Part shown: one piece after another, positions 1 to 10,628 of the stretch
How the letters are laid out: every line of letters starts with the position of its first letter
Numbering within the stretch: the stretch's first letter is position 1
Source: Terrirubrum flagellatum
GTDB lineage: Bacteria > Pseudomonadota > Alphaproteobacteria > Rhizobiales > Beijerinckiaceae
Assembly: GCF_022059845.1 (NCBI RefSeq)
Contig: NZ_CP091854.1
Coordinates: 124,001-188,000 of the forward strand
Direction: 5' to 3'
DNA: 64,000 nucleotides
Position numbers and translations under genes: made by a program
Notes under the pieces: model-generated
What the model was told of the DNA's origin: nothing
Databases searched by the model: none
What the model saw: the letters and a program-made list of their open reading frames with translations, nothing else

Positions 1-1
1 G

Positions 2-1192
2 ACGAAGGAAACGTCGGCCTTCTCGTCTGATTACACCGCGATCGATTCGATCGAGGCGCCGGATAAATACACGGTCAAGATCACGCTGAAGCAGGTGATC
101 CCGAGCCTGCTTGGCATCGTGATGAATTATCACGGCGGCAACATGGTCTGTAAGAAGGCCGTGGACCAGATGGGCAATGACGGCTTCGCCAAGAAGCCCA
201 TCGGCACCGGCCCCTTCATGTTCTCGGAATATGTGCCGCAGCAATATGCGAAGGTCGTCGCCAATCCCGACTATTTCCGCGGCAAGCCTAAGCTGACGGA
301 AATCGTCTATCGCTTCATCCCCTCGGATTCCTCGCGCGATCTCGCCTTCCAGGCGGGTGAAGTCGACATGATCCTCGGCCGGCAGGAGCAGGCCTGGGTC
401 GATCGCATGACGGCGACGCCGGGCGTGAAGGTCGTGCCGATGGGGCCGGCTGAAATGTCGATGATCTCGCTCAATATGAGCCAGCCGCCGCTCGACAATA
501 TCAAGGTCCGGCAAGCGATCGCGCATGCGATCGACCGTAACGCGATCTGGCAGTTCCGCGGCAAGAATATCTCGCGTCCCGCCGTTTCGGTGGTGCCGTC
601 GGGCTATACCGGCACGGACGAGAAGGCGCCGCTGCTGAACTATGATCTCGCCAAGTCGAAGGAGCTGCTGAAGGAGGCAGGCTTCCCCAATGGCGTGACG
701 ATCAAGGCGATCAACACCACGCTGCCGTCGATGCTGAGCTTCACCGAGGCGGTGCAGGCGCAGTTGAAGCGCGCCGGCATCACGCTGGAGATCCAGCCGG
801 TGGAGCACGCCACGTTCCATCAGCAGATCCGGCAGGACCTGTCGCAGTTCGTGCATTTCCAGGCGGCGCGTTTCCCCGTCGCCGACGTTTATCTCACGCA
901 GTTCTTTCATTCGCGTTCGATCGTGAAGACGCCAACCGCGGTGACGAATTTCTCGCACTGCAATGTCGCGGACAAGGAGATCGACGAGGCGCGCGCCGAG
1001 CCTGACAAGGCGAAGCAGCTCGCTTTGTGGAAGACGGCGCAGGAGAAGATCATCAAGGAGGTTTGCGCCATCCCCGTGAACGAGATGCTGCAGCTCTGGG
1101 CCTACAAGGACAGCCTTGATCTCGGCTATGAGCTGAAGGCTTCGCTCAATCTCGGCCCGCCGGTTCTGGAGACGACGCGCTTCACGAAATGA
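2..1192 (+). CDS. ABC transporter substrate-binding protein, family 5 (5'-partial)
   Basis: This is the C-terminal part of a periplasmic solute-binding protein of the peptide/opine/nickel family (SBP_bac_5); the frame is open from the left window edge and the N-terminus with its signal peptide lies outside. It captures the substrate and delivers it to the permease pair encoded just downstream. Family hallmarks visible are IGTGPFMFSEY, the VRQAIAHAIDR segment and the LLKEAGFPNG repeat typical of the second lobe. About 396 codons are present of a usual 500-540. A 230-bp gap containing a G/C-rich inverted repeat separates it from the permease gene, an arrangement often seen where the binding protein is made in excess. 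The substrate cannot be named. Confidence 0.9.
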   Translation, partial: TKETSAFSSDYTAIDSIEAPDKYTVKITLKQVIPSLLGIVMNYHGGNMVCKKAVDQMGNDGFAKKPIGTGPFMFSEYVPQQYAKVVANPDYFRGKPKLTEIVYRFIPSDSSRDLAFQAGEVDMILGRQEQAWVDRMTATPGVKVVPMGPAEMSMISLNMSQPPLDNIKVRQAIAHAIDRNAIWQFRGKNISRPAVSVVPSGYTGTDEKAPLLNYDLAKSKELLKEAGFPNGVTIKAINTTLPSMLSFTEAVQAQLKRAGITLEIQPVEHATFHQQIRQDLSQFVHFQAARFPVADVYLTQFFHSRSIVKTPTAVTNFSHCNVADKEIDEARAEPDKAKQLALWKTAQEKIIKEVCAIPVNEMLQLWAYKDSLDLGYELKASLNLGPPVLETTRFTK

Positions 1193-1255
1193 TGCGTTTG
1201 CTTGCGCGCGATGGTGCAAGGTTAGATTCGATGCGCGTCGCACGCTCGATATGTT

Positions 1256-1387
1256 CCCCTCCCCCTTGCGGGGAGGGGCCAGGGGTGGGGGTGGAATTGA
1301 AACGTTCGATGCCGCCGATAAGGCGCAATCATGGCCCGACCCCCACCCCGATCGCTTCGCGATCGACCCTCCCCGCAAGGGGGAGGG
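1256..1387. repeat. G/C-rich inverted repeat between binding protein and permease genes
   Basis: The left arm CCCTCCCCCTTGCGGGGAGGG (from 1257) is itself a hairpin and is mirrored by a similar arm ending at 1387, with a second pair (GGGGTGGGGGT near 1292, ACCCCCACCCC near 1339) nested inside. The transcript would fold into one long stem. Arms of this kind are dispersed intergenic repeats in many alphaproteobacteria. Its location inside a transport operon would let it stabilise the upstream mRNA or reduce read-through. Confidence 0.75.
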
Positions 1388-1419
1388 TGACGCCCTCACC
1401 GACGTAAGTCAGGCCTGCG

Positions 1420-2358
1420 ATGGGCGCATTTCTGGTCAAGCGGCTCGGCTTTGCGGTTGTCACGCTCTGGGCTGTTCTGACGCTCGTCTTCATCGTGGTC
1501 AGGATCGTCCCCGGTGATCCCGCGCAGGTGATCCTCGGCGATCAAGCTGACGCGCGCGCGATCGCAGCGATGCGGACGCGGCTCGGCCTCGATCGCTCGC
1601 TGATCGAGCAATATTGGAGCTTCCTCTCAGGCGCCGCGCAGGGCGACTGGGGCGTTTCGCTGGTGACCGGGCGGCCCGTCATCCGCGAGATTCTCGCGGT
1701 GCTGCCCTGGACGATCGAACTCACCATCGTCTCCATGGCGATCGGCGCGGTGATCGGCGTGCCGCTCGGCGTATGGGCGGCGGTCAATCGCAATCGCATT
1801 CCCGACTATGTCACGCGCATCGCTTCGCTGCTTGGGCTTTCCTTTCCGCCTTTCGTGTCGGCGATCATCCTGCTTATCCTGTTCGCCATCCAGCTGCGCT
1901 GGTTTCCCGTCATCAGCGCGCGCGCCGGCTCCTTCTCCGACTGGTTCCAGTCGATGGCGCTGCCGGCGCTCAATCTCGGCCTCATCATGGCCGCCTACAT
2001 CACGCGCGTGACGCGTTCGGCGATGCTGGAAGTGCTGCAGGAGGATTATGTCCGCAGCGCCCGCGCGAAAGGCGCGCCGCATCGCGTCGTCGTGTGGCGG
2101 CACGCGCTGCGCAACGCGCTCATTCCCGTGGTGACGATCGTCGGCCTCTATTTCGGCATCCTGATCGGCAATTCCGTGCTGACCGAAATCGTGTTCAACC
2201 GGCCGGGGCTGGGCAAGCTGATCATCGGCGCGCTCAACCAGCGCGACTACACCATGCTGCAGGGCATGATGGTGATCTACACGCTGATCGTCGTGCTGGT
2301 GAACATCGCGACCGATCTCGCCTACGCCTTCATTGATCCCAGGGTGAAGCTTAAATGA
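1420..2358 (+). CDS. ABC transporter permease, DppB/OppB type
   Basis: Inner-membrane permease of a peptide/opine-type importer, 312 residues, the usual DppB length. The N-terminal membrane helix begins MGAFLVKRLGFAVVTLWAVL, followed by the family motif IVRIVPGDPA in the first periplasmic loop. The cytoplasmic coupling (EAA) loop reads around VRSARAKGAPHRVVVWRHAL (about residues 210-230) and contacts the ATPase. The stop overlaps the next permease start by four bases (ATGA), so the two subunits are translationally coupled. No strong Shine-Dalgarno is visible ahead of the chosen ATG, but the protein begins as the family does. The two permeases are expected to form a heterodimer. Confidence 0.92.
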   Translation: MGAFLVKRLGFAVVTLWAVLTLVFIVVRIVPGDPAQVILGDQADARAIAAMRTRLGLDRSLIEQYWSFLSGAAQGDWGVSLVTGRPVIREILAVLPWTIELTIVSMAIGAVIGVPLGVWAAVNRNRIPDYVTRIASLLGLSFPPFVSAIILLILFAIQLRWFPVISARAGSFSDWFQSMALPALNLGLIMAAYITRVTRSAMLEVLQEDYVRSARAKGAPHRVVVWRHALRNALIPVVTIVGLYFGILIGNSVLTEIVFNRPGLGKLIIGALNQRDYTMLQGMMVIYTLIVVLVNIATDLAYAFIDPRVKLK

Positions 2359-3241
2359 GCGCGTCGATCCACGACGCCGCGCCCGCGCCGCCGTCGCGCG
2401 CCCGCTGGCTGAAAGCGACGGTCGCGGCGTTCAACGCCAACAAGACCTCATGGGTCGGACTGGTGGTTTTCGTGCTGGTGGCGCTCGCCGCAGCGTTCGC
2501 GCCGCTGCTGTCGCCGCACGATCCCCTGGAGCAGGACATCCTTTCGCGGCTGCAGCCGCCGCACGAGGATTTCTATCTCGGCTCGGATTATTTCGGCCGC
2601 GACATCCTTTCGCGGCTCCTCTACGGCGCGCGCATCTCGCTTGTCATCGGCGTCGTCTCGACGGTGATCGCCATGGTGCTGGGCTCGCTGATCGGCGTGC
2701 TCGCCGGCTGGTATGGCGGCCGCTTCGATGTGATCGTCATGCAGACGATGGACATCCTGCTGGCGTTTCCCTCGCTCATTCTCGGCCTCATTCTCGTCGC
2801 GATGCTCGGCCCCTCCATGGAGAACATCATCATCGCGATCGCGCTGACCTCGGTGCCGTCCTTTGCGCGCATTGCGCGGGCGCCGACGATTTCGGTGAAG
2901 GAGCGCGAATATATCGAGGCGGGAAGGGCGCTGGGCTTCTCCGACGTGCGCATCATGGCGCTACATATTTTCCCGAACATCTTCCCCGAGATTCTGGTGA
3001 TGGCCTCGCTCTGGCTCGCTAACGCGATCCGCACAGAAGCGTCGCTCGCCTTCATCGGCCTCGGCGTGAAGCCGCCAACGCCAACCTGGGGCGGCATGAT
3101 CCGGGAAGGCTTCGAGAACATCCTCGACAGCTACTGGCTCGTTCTGGCGCCGAGCCTCGCGATTCTCATCGTCGTCTTCGCGCTCAATATTCTGGGCGAC
3201 GGATTGCGCGATGCGATCGATCCCAAGCTCAAGGGCGAGCG

Positions 3242-3245
<4 letters not shown>
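2355..3245 (+). CDS. ABC transporter permease, DppC/OppC type
   Basis: Second permease, 296 residues, partner of the preceding DppB-type protein. A cytoplasmic N-terminal tail is followed by a first membrane helix (TSWVGLVVFVLVALAAAFAP) and the DppC signature HDPLEQD...LGSDYFGRDILSRLLYGARISL. The EAA coupling loop is EYIEAGRALGFSDVRIMALHIFPN at about residues 183-206. The start overlaps the upstream stop (ATGA) and its own stop overlaps the ATPase start in the same way, so the three genes form one tightly coupled unit. Substrate selectivity is set by the binding proteins rather than by this subunit. Confidence 0.93.
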
Positions 3246-5071
<1,826 letters not shown>

Positions 5072-5174
5072 TTGGTATCGACCAGTTCACGTTTTCGCTT
5101 GCAGATCGCAATTTTCGGCGCAAAACTGGTATAGCCCAAGCGAGATTGCCTGGGCCTGAAGGGGGAGGTCCCGC

Positions 5175-6695
5175 ATGTTCACTCCGTCCCGTCGCTCTCT
5201 GCTGGCAGCCGGCGCCGTTCTGCCCTTTGCGCGGCTTCCGGCGAGCGCCGCAACCGGTAAGACGCTTCGCTTCGCGCTCTCGAGTTTCCCGCCGAGCCTG
5301 CAGCCATGGCTGCATACCGGCACCGCGGCGCTCACCGTGAAGCTGCTTGTCTTCCGCGGCCTCACCGGCTTCGGCCCCGATGGCGAAGTCCGGCCGGAAC
5401 TCGCGGAATCCTGGACGCAGGAAGGCGCGACGGGTTGGCGCTTCAAGCTGCGCCCCGCGACCTTCCACAATGGCGCGCCGGTCACGTCTTCCGACGTGAA
5501 GTGGACGCTTGAACAGATCGCCGCCGACAATTCGACCGCGTTCCTCAAGAATGAATTCAAGACGGTCGAGCGCATCGAGACGCCTGATGCGCAGACGGTC
5601 GTCATCACCATGAAGCAGCCGACCGCGACGTTGCCGCTGTGGCTCGCCAGTCCGCATGCGCCGATCATCGCAAAGGATTCGATCGGAAGCGGATCGCTCG
5701 GCGTCGGCGCTGGTCCCTTCGTGATGAAATCGCAGGAGCGCGGCGTCTCGATCGATGTCGCGGCCTTCGAGAAATATTACAAGCCCGGCCTGCCGAAGCT
5801 CGCCAGCATCAAGCTTATCGCCTACGCCGATGAGAATCTGCGCGTCGCGGCGTTGGAAGCCGGCGATATCGATCTCATCGAATATGTGCCGTGGCAGAAC
5901 ATGGCGGCGATCGAGAAAAACCCGAAACTGAAGCTGCTTTCGGCCGACGGTCCATTCATGGGCCTGAATTTCAACGGCGAGAACGGGCCCTTTAGGGATG
6001 TGCGCCTGCGGCAGGCGGTGGCGCATGCGATCCGCCGCGAAGAGATCGTGCAAGCGGCGTTCTTCGGCCGCGGCCGGCCGCTCGAAGGGATTCCGATTCC
6101 CTCCAGCAGCCCCTATTTCGACGAGGCGCGCTCGAAAACGTGGAAGTACGATCCCGATCGCGCCAAGAAGCTGATGGCGGAAGCGGGCGTCGCCAAGGGC
6201 TTTTCCTGCACGCTGCTGTCGACCGCGCAATACGGCATGCATAAATCCACCGCCGAAGTGGTGCAGGCGCATCTCGCCGAGATCGGTATCGAGGTGAAGC
6301 TGAACCTTCCGGACTGGGCGACGCGCGTCGCCATGGGCGGCAAGGGCCAGTACGAATTCTGCGTGCAGGGCACCGCCGCCGATAACAATGATCCCGATGG
6401 TCTGGGGCCCATTCTCGATGGCGAACTGCCCGCCAATATCGCGCGCAGCTATGGCATCAAGACGCCTGAGATGCATGATCTCTTCGGCAAGGGGCGCGCC
6501 GAATTCGACGTGGCGAAACGCAAGGCGATCTATGCGCAGCTCGAGAAGCTGGCGCTGGAGCAGGCGCCTTTGGTGGGCCTCGCCTGGCGCGCGCAGGGCT
6601 ACGGCATGGTGAAGAACATGAACGGTTTCACCAGCATGCCCGGCGGCACGAATTTCTTCTCGGCCTATACGCTGGAATCGACCTCGCTCGACTGA
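5175..6695 (+). CDS. ABC transporter substrate-binding protein, family 5, Tat-exported
   Basis: Second family-5 solute-binding protein of the locus, 506 residues and complete. The N-terminus MFTPSRRSLLAAGAVLPF carries a twin-arginine followed by a hydrophobic stretch and an A-x-A type site (PASA), suggesting Tat export. Family features are GFGPDGEVRPELAESW, the GAGPFVMKSQ strand, and VRLRQAVAHAIRREEIV. A strong ribosome-binding site (GGGGGAGG, 5161-5168) lies seven bases from the ATG. It follows the double ATPase by about 100 bp on the same strand, so the permease/ATPase block is bracketed by two binding proteins and may accept two substrate sets. Confidence 0.92.
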   Translation: MFTPSRRSLLAAGAVLPFARLPASAATGKTLRFALSSFPPSLQPWLHTGTAALTVKLLVFRGLTGFGPDGEVRPELAESWTQEGATGWRFKLRPATFHNGAPVTSSDVKWTLEQIAADNSTAFLKNEFKTVERIETPDAQTVVITMKQPTATLPLWLASPHAPIIAKDSIGSGSLGVGAGPFVMKSQERGVSIDVAAFEKYYKPGLPKLASIKLIAYADENLRVAALEAGDIDLIEYVPWQNMAAIEKNPKLKLLSADGPFMGLNFNGENGPFRDVRLRQAVAHAIRREEIVQAAFFGRGRPLEGIPIPSSSPYFDEARSKTWKYDPDRAKKLMAEAGVAKGFSCTLLSTAQYGMHKSTAEVVQAHLAEIGIEVKLNLPDWATRVAMGGKGQYEFCVQGTAADNNDPDGLGPILDGELPANIARSYGIKTPEMHDLFGKGRAEFDVAKRKAIYAQLEKLALEQAPLVGLAWRAQGYGMVKNMNGFTSMPGGTNFFSAYTLESTSLD

Positions 6696-6720
6696 GCGAC
6701 GCGCTCGGTCTTTTAAGCAG

Positions 6721-6753
6721 GATCGTCCGGCGCGTCAGCGCCGCCGGACGATC
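6721..6753. terminator. Perfect 12-bp stem-loop after the binding-protein gene
   Basis: GATCGTCCGGCG is followed by a 9-base loop and its exact reverse complement, 25 bases after the upstream stop codon. The stem is G/C rich as in an intrinsic terminator, but no T-tract follows on either side, so it may only attenuate or protect the upstream transcript from 3' decay. It separates the transporter block from hyuA. Confidence 0.5.
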
Positions 6754-6785
6754 ACAAGAGCAGATCAAAATAAGGCGGTTACCTC

Positions 6786-8837
6786 ATGGCGTGGCGCATC
6801 GGCATCGATTCCGGCGGAACCTTCACCGATGTCTGCCTCTTCGACGATGAAAGCGGACGCGTCGAAGTCTGGAAGGTGCCGTCGACGCCCGATGATCCCT
6901 CGCGCGCCATCGCGCGCGGAACCGAGGAAGGCGTCGCCCGCGTCGGCGCGTCGCCGTCTCAGGTCGCCTATTTCGGCCATGGCACTACAGTCGCGACCAA
7001 TGCGCTGATCCAGCATCGCGGCGCGCGCACGGGCCTCATCACCACAGAAGGTTTTCGCGATCTCATCGAAATCGGCCGGCAAAAGCGGCCGGACCTCTAT
7101 GATCTCCAGGCGGACAAGCCGCCGCCGCTCGCGACGCGCGACGTGCGCATCGGCGTCGCCGAACGGCTGCGTCATGACGGCGAGGTCGAGACGCCGCTCG
7201 ACGAGAACGCCGTGCGCGAAGCCGCGCGAACGCTGAAAGCCGCCGGCGTGAAAGCAGTCGCGATCGGCTTTCTCTACGGCTTCGTGCGCTCGCAGCATGA
7301 GGAGACGGCGAAAAGGATTCTCGCCGAGGAATTTCCGGAAGCCTTCGTCTGCGCGTCGCATGAGGTGGCGCCGGAATTCCGGGAATATGAGCGCATCTCG
7401 ACTGCTGTCGTGAACGCTTATCTCGGCCCGATCATGCAAAGCTATATCAGGCGTCTCGCGGACCGCCTGAAAGAGCTCGGCGTCGCGACGGTTCCGCATC
7501 TCACGCAATCCAATGGCGGTGTGATCGGCTTCGACGCCGCGGCGCGACTGCCCGTGCGCACGGTGCTGTCGGGACCGAGCACCGGCGTCGTCGCCGCTCA
7601 GGCGATCGGGAAGATGATCGGCATTCCCAATCTCATCACCTTCGACATGGGCGGCACGTCGAGCGACGTTGCGCTTCTGCAAAATGGCGAGGCCAAGCTC
7701 GCCAGCGAGGCGATCGTGCATGGCTATCCCATCAAGGCGCCGATGCTCGACATCCACACGGTCGGCGCCGGCGGCGGCTCGATCGCCCATATCGATTCCG
7801 GCGGCCTGTTGAAGGTCGGCCCAAGAAGCTGCGGCGCCGATCCCGGCCCGGTCTGCTACGATCGCGGCAACCAGGAGCCTGCGGTGACCGACGCGAATGT
7901 CGTGCTGCAGACGCTTAACCCGACGCATCTGCTCGGCGGGCGCATGAAAATCCGGCAGGACCTTTCGCGCGCCGCCATTGGCCGGATCGCTGAGAAGCTT
8001 GGGCTTGATCTCATGGCGACGGCGCAGGGCGTCATCTCGGTTGTGACAGCCAATATGGCGAAGGCGATCCGCGTGATCAGCGTGCAGCGCGGCCATGATC
8101 CGCGCGACTATGCGCTGATGGCGTTTGGCGGCGCCGGCCCGCTGCATGCGGCGCGGCTGGCGCGCGAGCTCGACATCAAGCGCATCGTGGTGCCGCGCAA
8201 TCCCGGCATCGGCTGTGCGCTCGGGCTTCTGCTGACCGATCTGCGCGCGAATTTCGCGACGACGCGACTGATGAAGCTTGGCGTCGATATGGCGCCCGAG
8301 ATTGCGACGATCTTCGACGGGTTGGCCGCACAGGCGGAACGCTGGTTCGCCGAGGAGCATGTCGAAAAGAGCGACCGGAAGGTCCGGCGCACGGTCGATA
8401 TGCGCTATCACGGCCAGAATTACGAGTTGGCGATCGACGTGCCCGACGGTCCGATCACCGCGGCGACGCTTGAGAGGCTGGCGGAAGGCTTCGCGGCTGC
8501 GCATCGCCGCATGTATGGTTTCGTCGCCGAGGGCGAGGACGTGCAGCTCGTGACGTTCCGCGTTGAGGCGATCGGCTTCACGCCGAAGGCGGAATTCAAG
8601 CCGCAGCCTGATGCGGGCCCTGACGCAAGCGGCGCCATCGTCGGCTCGCGCGAGGTCTGGTTCCCTGAAACCGGCGGCTTCGTCGCCTGTCCGGTTTACG
8701 ATCGCGAGAAACTCAAGTCGGGCAATCGTTTCTCAGGGCCGGCGATCGTCGAGCAGATGGACGCGACGACGGTGCTGCTGCCTGGAATGACCGCGACAGT
8801 CGAGCCCTATCTCAATCTGATTCTGGAGACGGCGTGA
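6786..8837 (+). CDS. Hydantoinase/oxoprolinase family protein, HyuA-type subunit
   Basis: A 683-residue protein of the hydantoinase A/5-oxoprolinase family, the ATP-dependent subunit that opens cyclic amides (N-methylhydantoin, 5-oxoproline and related compounds) or, in acetone/acetophenone carboxylases, activates substrates. Domains in order: Hydant_A_N with the phosphate-binding motif RIGIDSGGTFTDVCLF at the start, the hydantoinase A core with LITFDMGGTSSDVALL (about residue 285) and VGAGGGSIA (about residue 325), then a C-terminal domain with the YHGQNYELAI segment. Ribosome-binding site AAGGCGG lies 7 bases upstream. It overlaps hyuB, its expected partner. The position behind a peptide/opine transporter suggests the imported compound or a derivative is a cyclic amide; that is inference. 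Confidence 0.9.
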   Translation: MAWRIGIDSGGTFTDVCLFDDESGRVEVWKVPSTPDDPSRAIARGTEEGVARVGASPSQVAYFGHGTTVATNALIQHRGARTGLITTEGFRDLIEIGRQKRPDLYDLQADKPPPLATRDVRIGVAERLRHDGEVETPLDENAVREAARTLKAAGVKAVAIGFLYGFVRSQHEETAKRILAEEFPEAFVCASHEVAPEFREYERISTAVVNAYLGPIMQSYIRRLADRLKELGVATVPHLTQSNGGVIGFDAAARLPVRTVLSGPSTGVVAAQAIGKMIGIPNLITFDMGGTSSDVALLQNGEAKLASEAIVHGYPIKAPMLDIHTVGAGGGSIAHIDSGGLLKVGPRSCGADPGPVCYDRGNQEPAVTDANVVLQTLNPTHLLGGRMKIRQDLSRAAIGRIAEKLGLDLMATAQGVISVVTANMAKAIRVISVQRGHDPRDYALMAFGGAGPLHAARLARELDIKRIVVPRNPGIGCALGLLLTDLRANFATTRLMKLGVDMAPEIATIFDGLAAQAERWFAEEHVEKSDRKVRRTVDMRYHGQNYELAIDVPDGPITAATLERLAEGFAAAHRRMYGFVAEGEDVQLVTFRVEAIGFTPKAEFKPQPDAGPDASGAIVGSREVWFPETGGFVACPVYDREKLKSGNRFSGPAIVEQMDATTVLLPGMTATVEPYLNLILETA

Positions 8838-10456
8838 TGAGCGCAGCGACTCGCGACAATGCAATCGCCATCGATCCCATCACGGTCGAGGTGATCGGCA
8901 GCGCCTTCTCCTCGATCACGGAAGAGATGGGCGAGGCGCTCGTGCGCGCAAGCTATTCCACCAACATCAAGGAGCGGCGCGATTGCTCGACGGCTTTGTT
9001 CGATCTCTCGGGATCGACGCTGTGTCAGGCCGAGCATATCCCGATGCATCTCGGCAGCTTCATCGGCATCATCCCGCACATCCTGAAGCGGCATAAGGTC
9101 GAGGAGATGCGGCCGGGCGACGTGTTCGTCGGCAACGACGCCTATGAGGGCGGCGGCACGCATTTGCCCGACATCGTTCTCGCCGAACCGATCTTCTATC
9201 AGGGAAGCATGGTGGCGTGGGCCGTCAATACGGCGCATCACGCCGACTTCGCCGATCGCGGCCACGCCCATATTTTTCAGGAAGGCATTCGCATTCCGCC
9301 GATCCGGCTCTATCGCGCCGGCGAATTGCAGAACGACATGCAGGAATTGATCCTGCTGAATTGTCAGGTGCCGCGCGAACGCCTGTCCGATCTGCGCGCG
9401 CAGATGGCGGCGAACCGGCTTGGCGTCGAGCGCGTCACGGCGCTCTGCGCGAAATATGGTCGGGACACGGTGCTCGCGGCGGGCGTCGCGTTGCAGGACT
9501 ATGCCGAGCGCAAGATGCGCGCCGGCATCGCCGCGATTCCCGATGGCGTCTACACGTTCGAAGATCTGTTTGACGGTCCCGAGATCGACGAGGAGTTCAA
9601 ATTCTCCGTCGCCATTGCCATCGACGGCGACAATATGCGCCTGCATTTCGACAGCCCACGGCAGGCGCGCGCCGGATTCAACATGGTCTATACGGCGTTG
9701 CTGTCGACTGTTTATTACGCGGTGAAGACGGTGGTCGATCCCACCATCCCGCCGAATTCCGGTCTCGCGCGGCCGCTCACGGTGACGGCGCCCGCCGGCA
9801 CGATCCTGAATTGCGTCGCGCCGGCGGCGGTGAACGGCCGCATCGCGCCCTGTCAGCGCGTGGTCGATCTCATCCATGGCGCGCTCGCGAAGATCATCCC
9901 CGATCGCGTCATCGCCGCCTGCAACGGCTCGGTCGCGTCGGCGACTTTCGTCGGCGAGCAGCCGGGAACAGGCGCGCCCTGGGTCTATCTCGAGACGATC
10001 GGTGGCGGCTCCGGCGCGCGCGCGACGAAGGATGGTCTCGACGGCGTGCATGTTCACATGACCAACACGTCGAACCTGCCGGCCGAGGCGCTGGAGGTCG
10101 AATATCCGCTGACGCTGTTGCGCTACGAACTTGTCGATGGATCAGGCGGTCGTGGACGTCAGCGCGGCGGCATGGGGCTCAGGCGCGTCTATCGCGCCGA
10201 AGCGCATTGCCGTGTGGAGGTGGATTGCTCGCGTCTGAAGTCGAAACCGTGGGGTGTGGCGGGCGGCGAAGCCGGCGCCAGCGGCGCATTCGGTTTTGGC
10301 GAAGGCGTGAAGCCGTTTCATCGCGGCGCCGGCGTGCTCGAAAAGGGCGAGATCGTCGAGATCATCACGCCCGGCGCCGGCGGCTATGGCCCGGCGGCCG
10401 AACGCAGCGCTGAAGCGATGGCGCGAGATCGGGCCGAGGGGCGTGTGAGGGGCTAA
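8837..10456 (+). CDS. Hydantoinase/oxoprolinase family protein, HyuB-type subunit
   Basis: The 539-residue B subunit that pairs with the preceding HyuA. Family motifs visible: KERRDCSTALFD near residue 50, the metal/active-site segment NTAHHADFADRGHAH around residue 135, and the C-terminal GGSGARATKDGLDGVH and NTSNLPAEALEVEYPL motifs. I chose ATG 8837, which shares bases with the hyuA TGA and has GGAG eight bases upstream; GTG 8834 three bases earlier is also possible. The product acts as a cytoplasmic heteromer with HyuA. A second, only distantly similar HyuA/HyuB pair is at 34.6-38.3 kb, and the two pairs probably act on different substrates. Confidence 0.9.
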   Translation: MSAATRDNAIAIDPITVEVIGSAFSSITEEMGEALVRASYSTNIKERRDCSTALFDLSGSTLCQAEHIPMHLGSFIGIIPHILKRHKVEEMRPGDVFVGNDAYEGGGTHLPDIVLAEPIFYQGSMVAWAVNTAHHADFADRGHAHIFQEGIRIPPIRLYRAGELQNDMQELILLNCQVPRERLSDLRAQMAANRLGVERVTALCAKYGRDTVLAAGVALQDYAERKMRAGIAAIPDGVYTFEDLFDGPEIDEEFKFSVAIAIDGDNMRLHFDSPRQARAGFNMVYTALLSTVYYAVKTVVDPTIPPNSGLARPLTVTAPAGTILNCVAPAAVNGRIAPCQRVVDLIHGALAKIIPDRVIAACNGSVASATFVGEQPGTGAPWVYLETIGGGSGARATKDGLDGVHVHMTNTSNLPAEALEVEYPLTLLRYELVDGSGGRGRQRGGMGLRRVYRAEAHCRVEVDCSRLKSKPWGVAGGEAGASGAFGFGEGVKPFHRGAGVLEKGEIVEIITPGAGGYGPAAERSAEAMARDRAEGRVRG

Positions 10457-10496
10457 ACACTTCGAGCATTTCTCTTTTGCGATGATTCAAGGTTTC

Positions 10497-10580
10497 GTCA
10501 TGGCCGGACTTGTTCCGGCCATCCACGTCTTTTTAATTGGCGACAAGACGTTGATGCGCGGAACAAGTCCGCGCATGACG
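10497..10580. repeat. REP-like element: two palindromic units in inverted orientation
   Basis: Unit 1 (10500-10522) is ATGGCCGGA, a 5-base loop, and its reverse complement. Unit 2 (10554-10576) is ATGCGCGGA, a 5-base loop, and its reverse complement. The units are flanked by GTC and GAC, so they are also imperfect inverted copies of each other. It lies between the convergent hyuB and GMC oxidoreductase genes, the usual location of REP/BIME elements, and may end transcription from both sides. Confidence 0.75.
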
Positions 10581-10628
10581 CTTCTCCGATGACGACGTCA
10601 GACCCGGAAACGCTCCAAACGCGCAGCG

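Noticed and set aside
6721-6753. Classical intrinsic terminator
   Set aside because: The stem is perfect but lacks a T-tract, so I list it only as terminator-like with moderate confidence.
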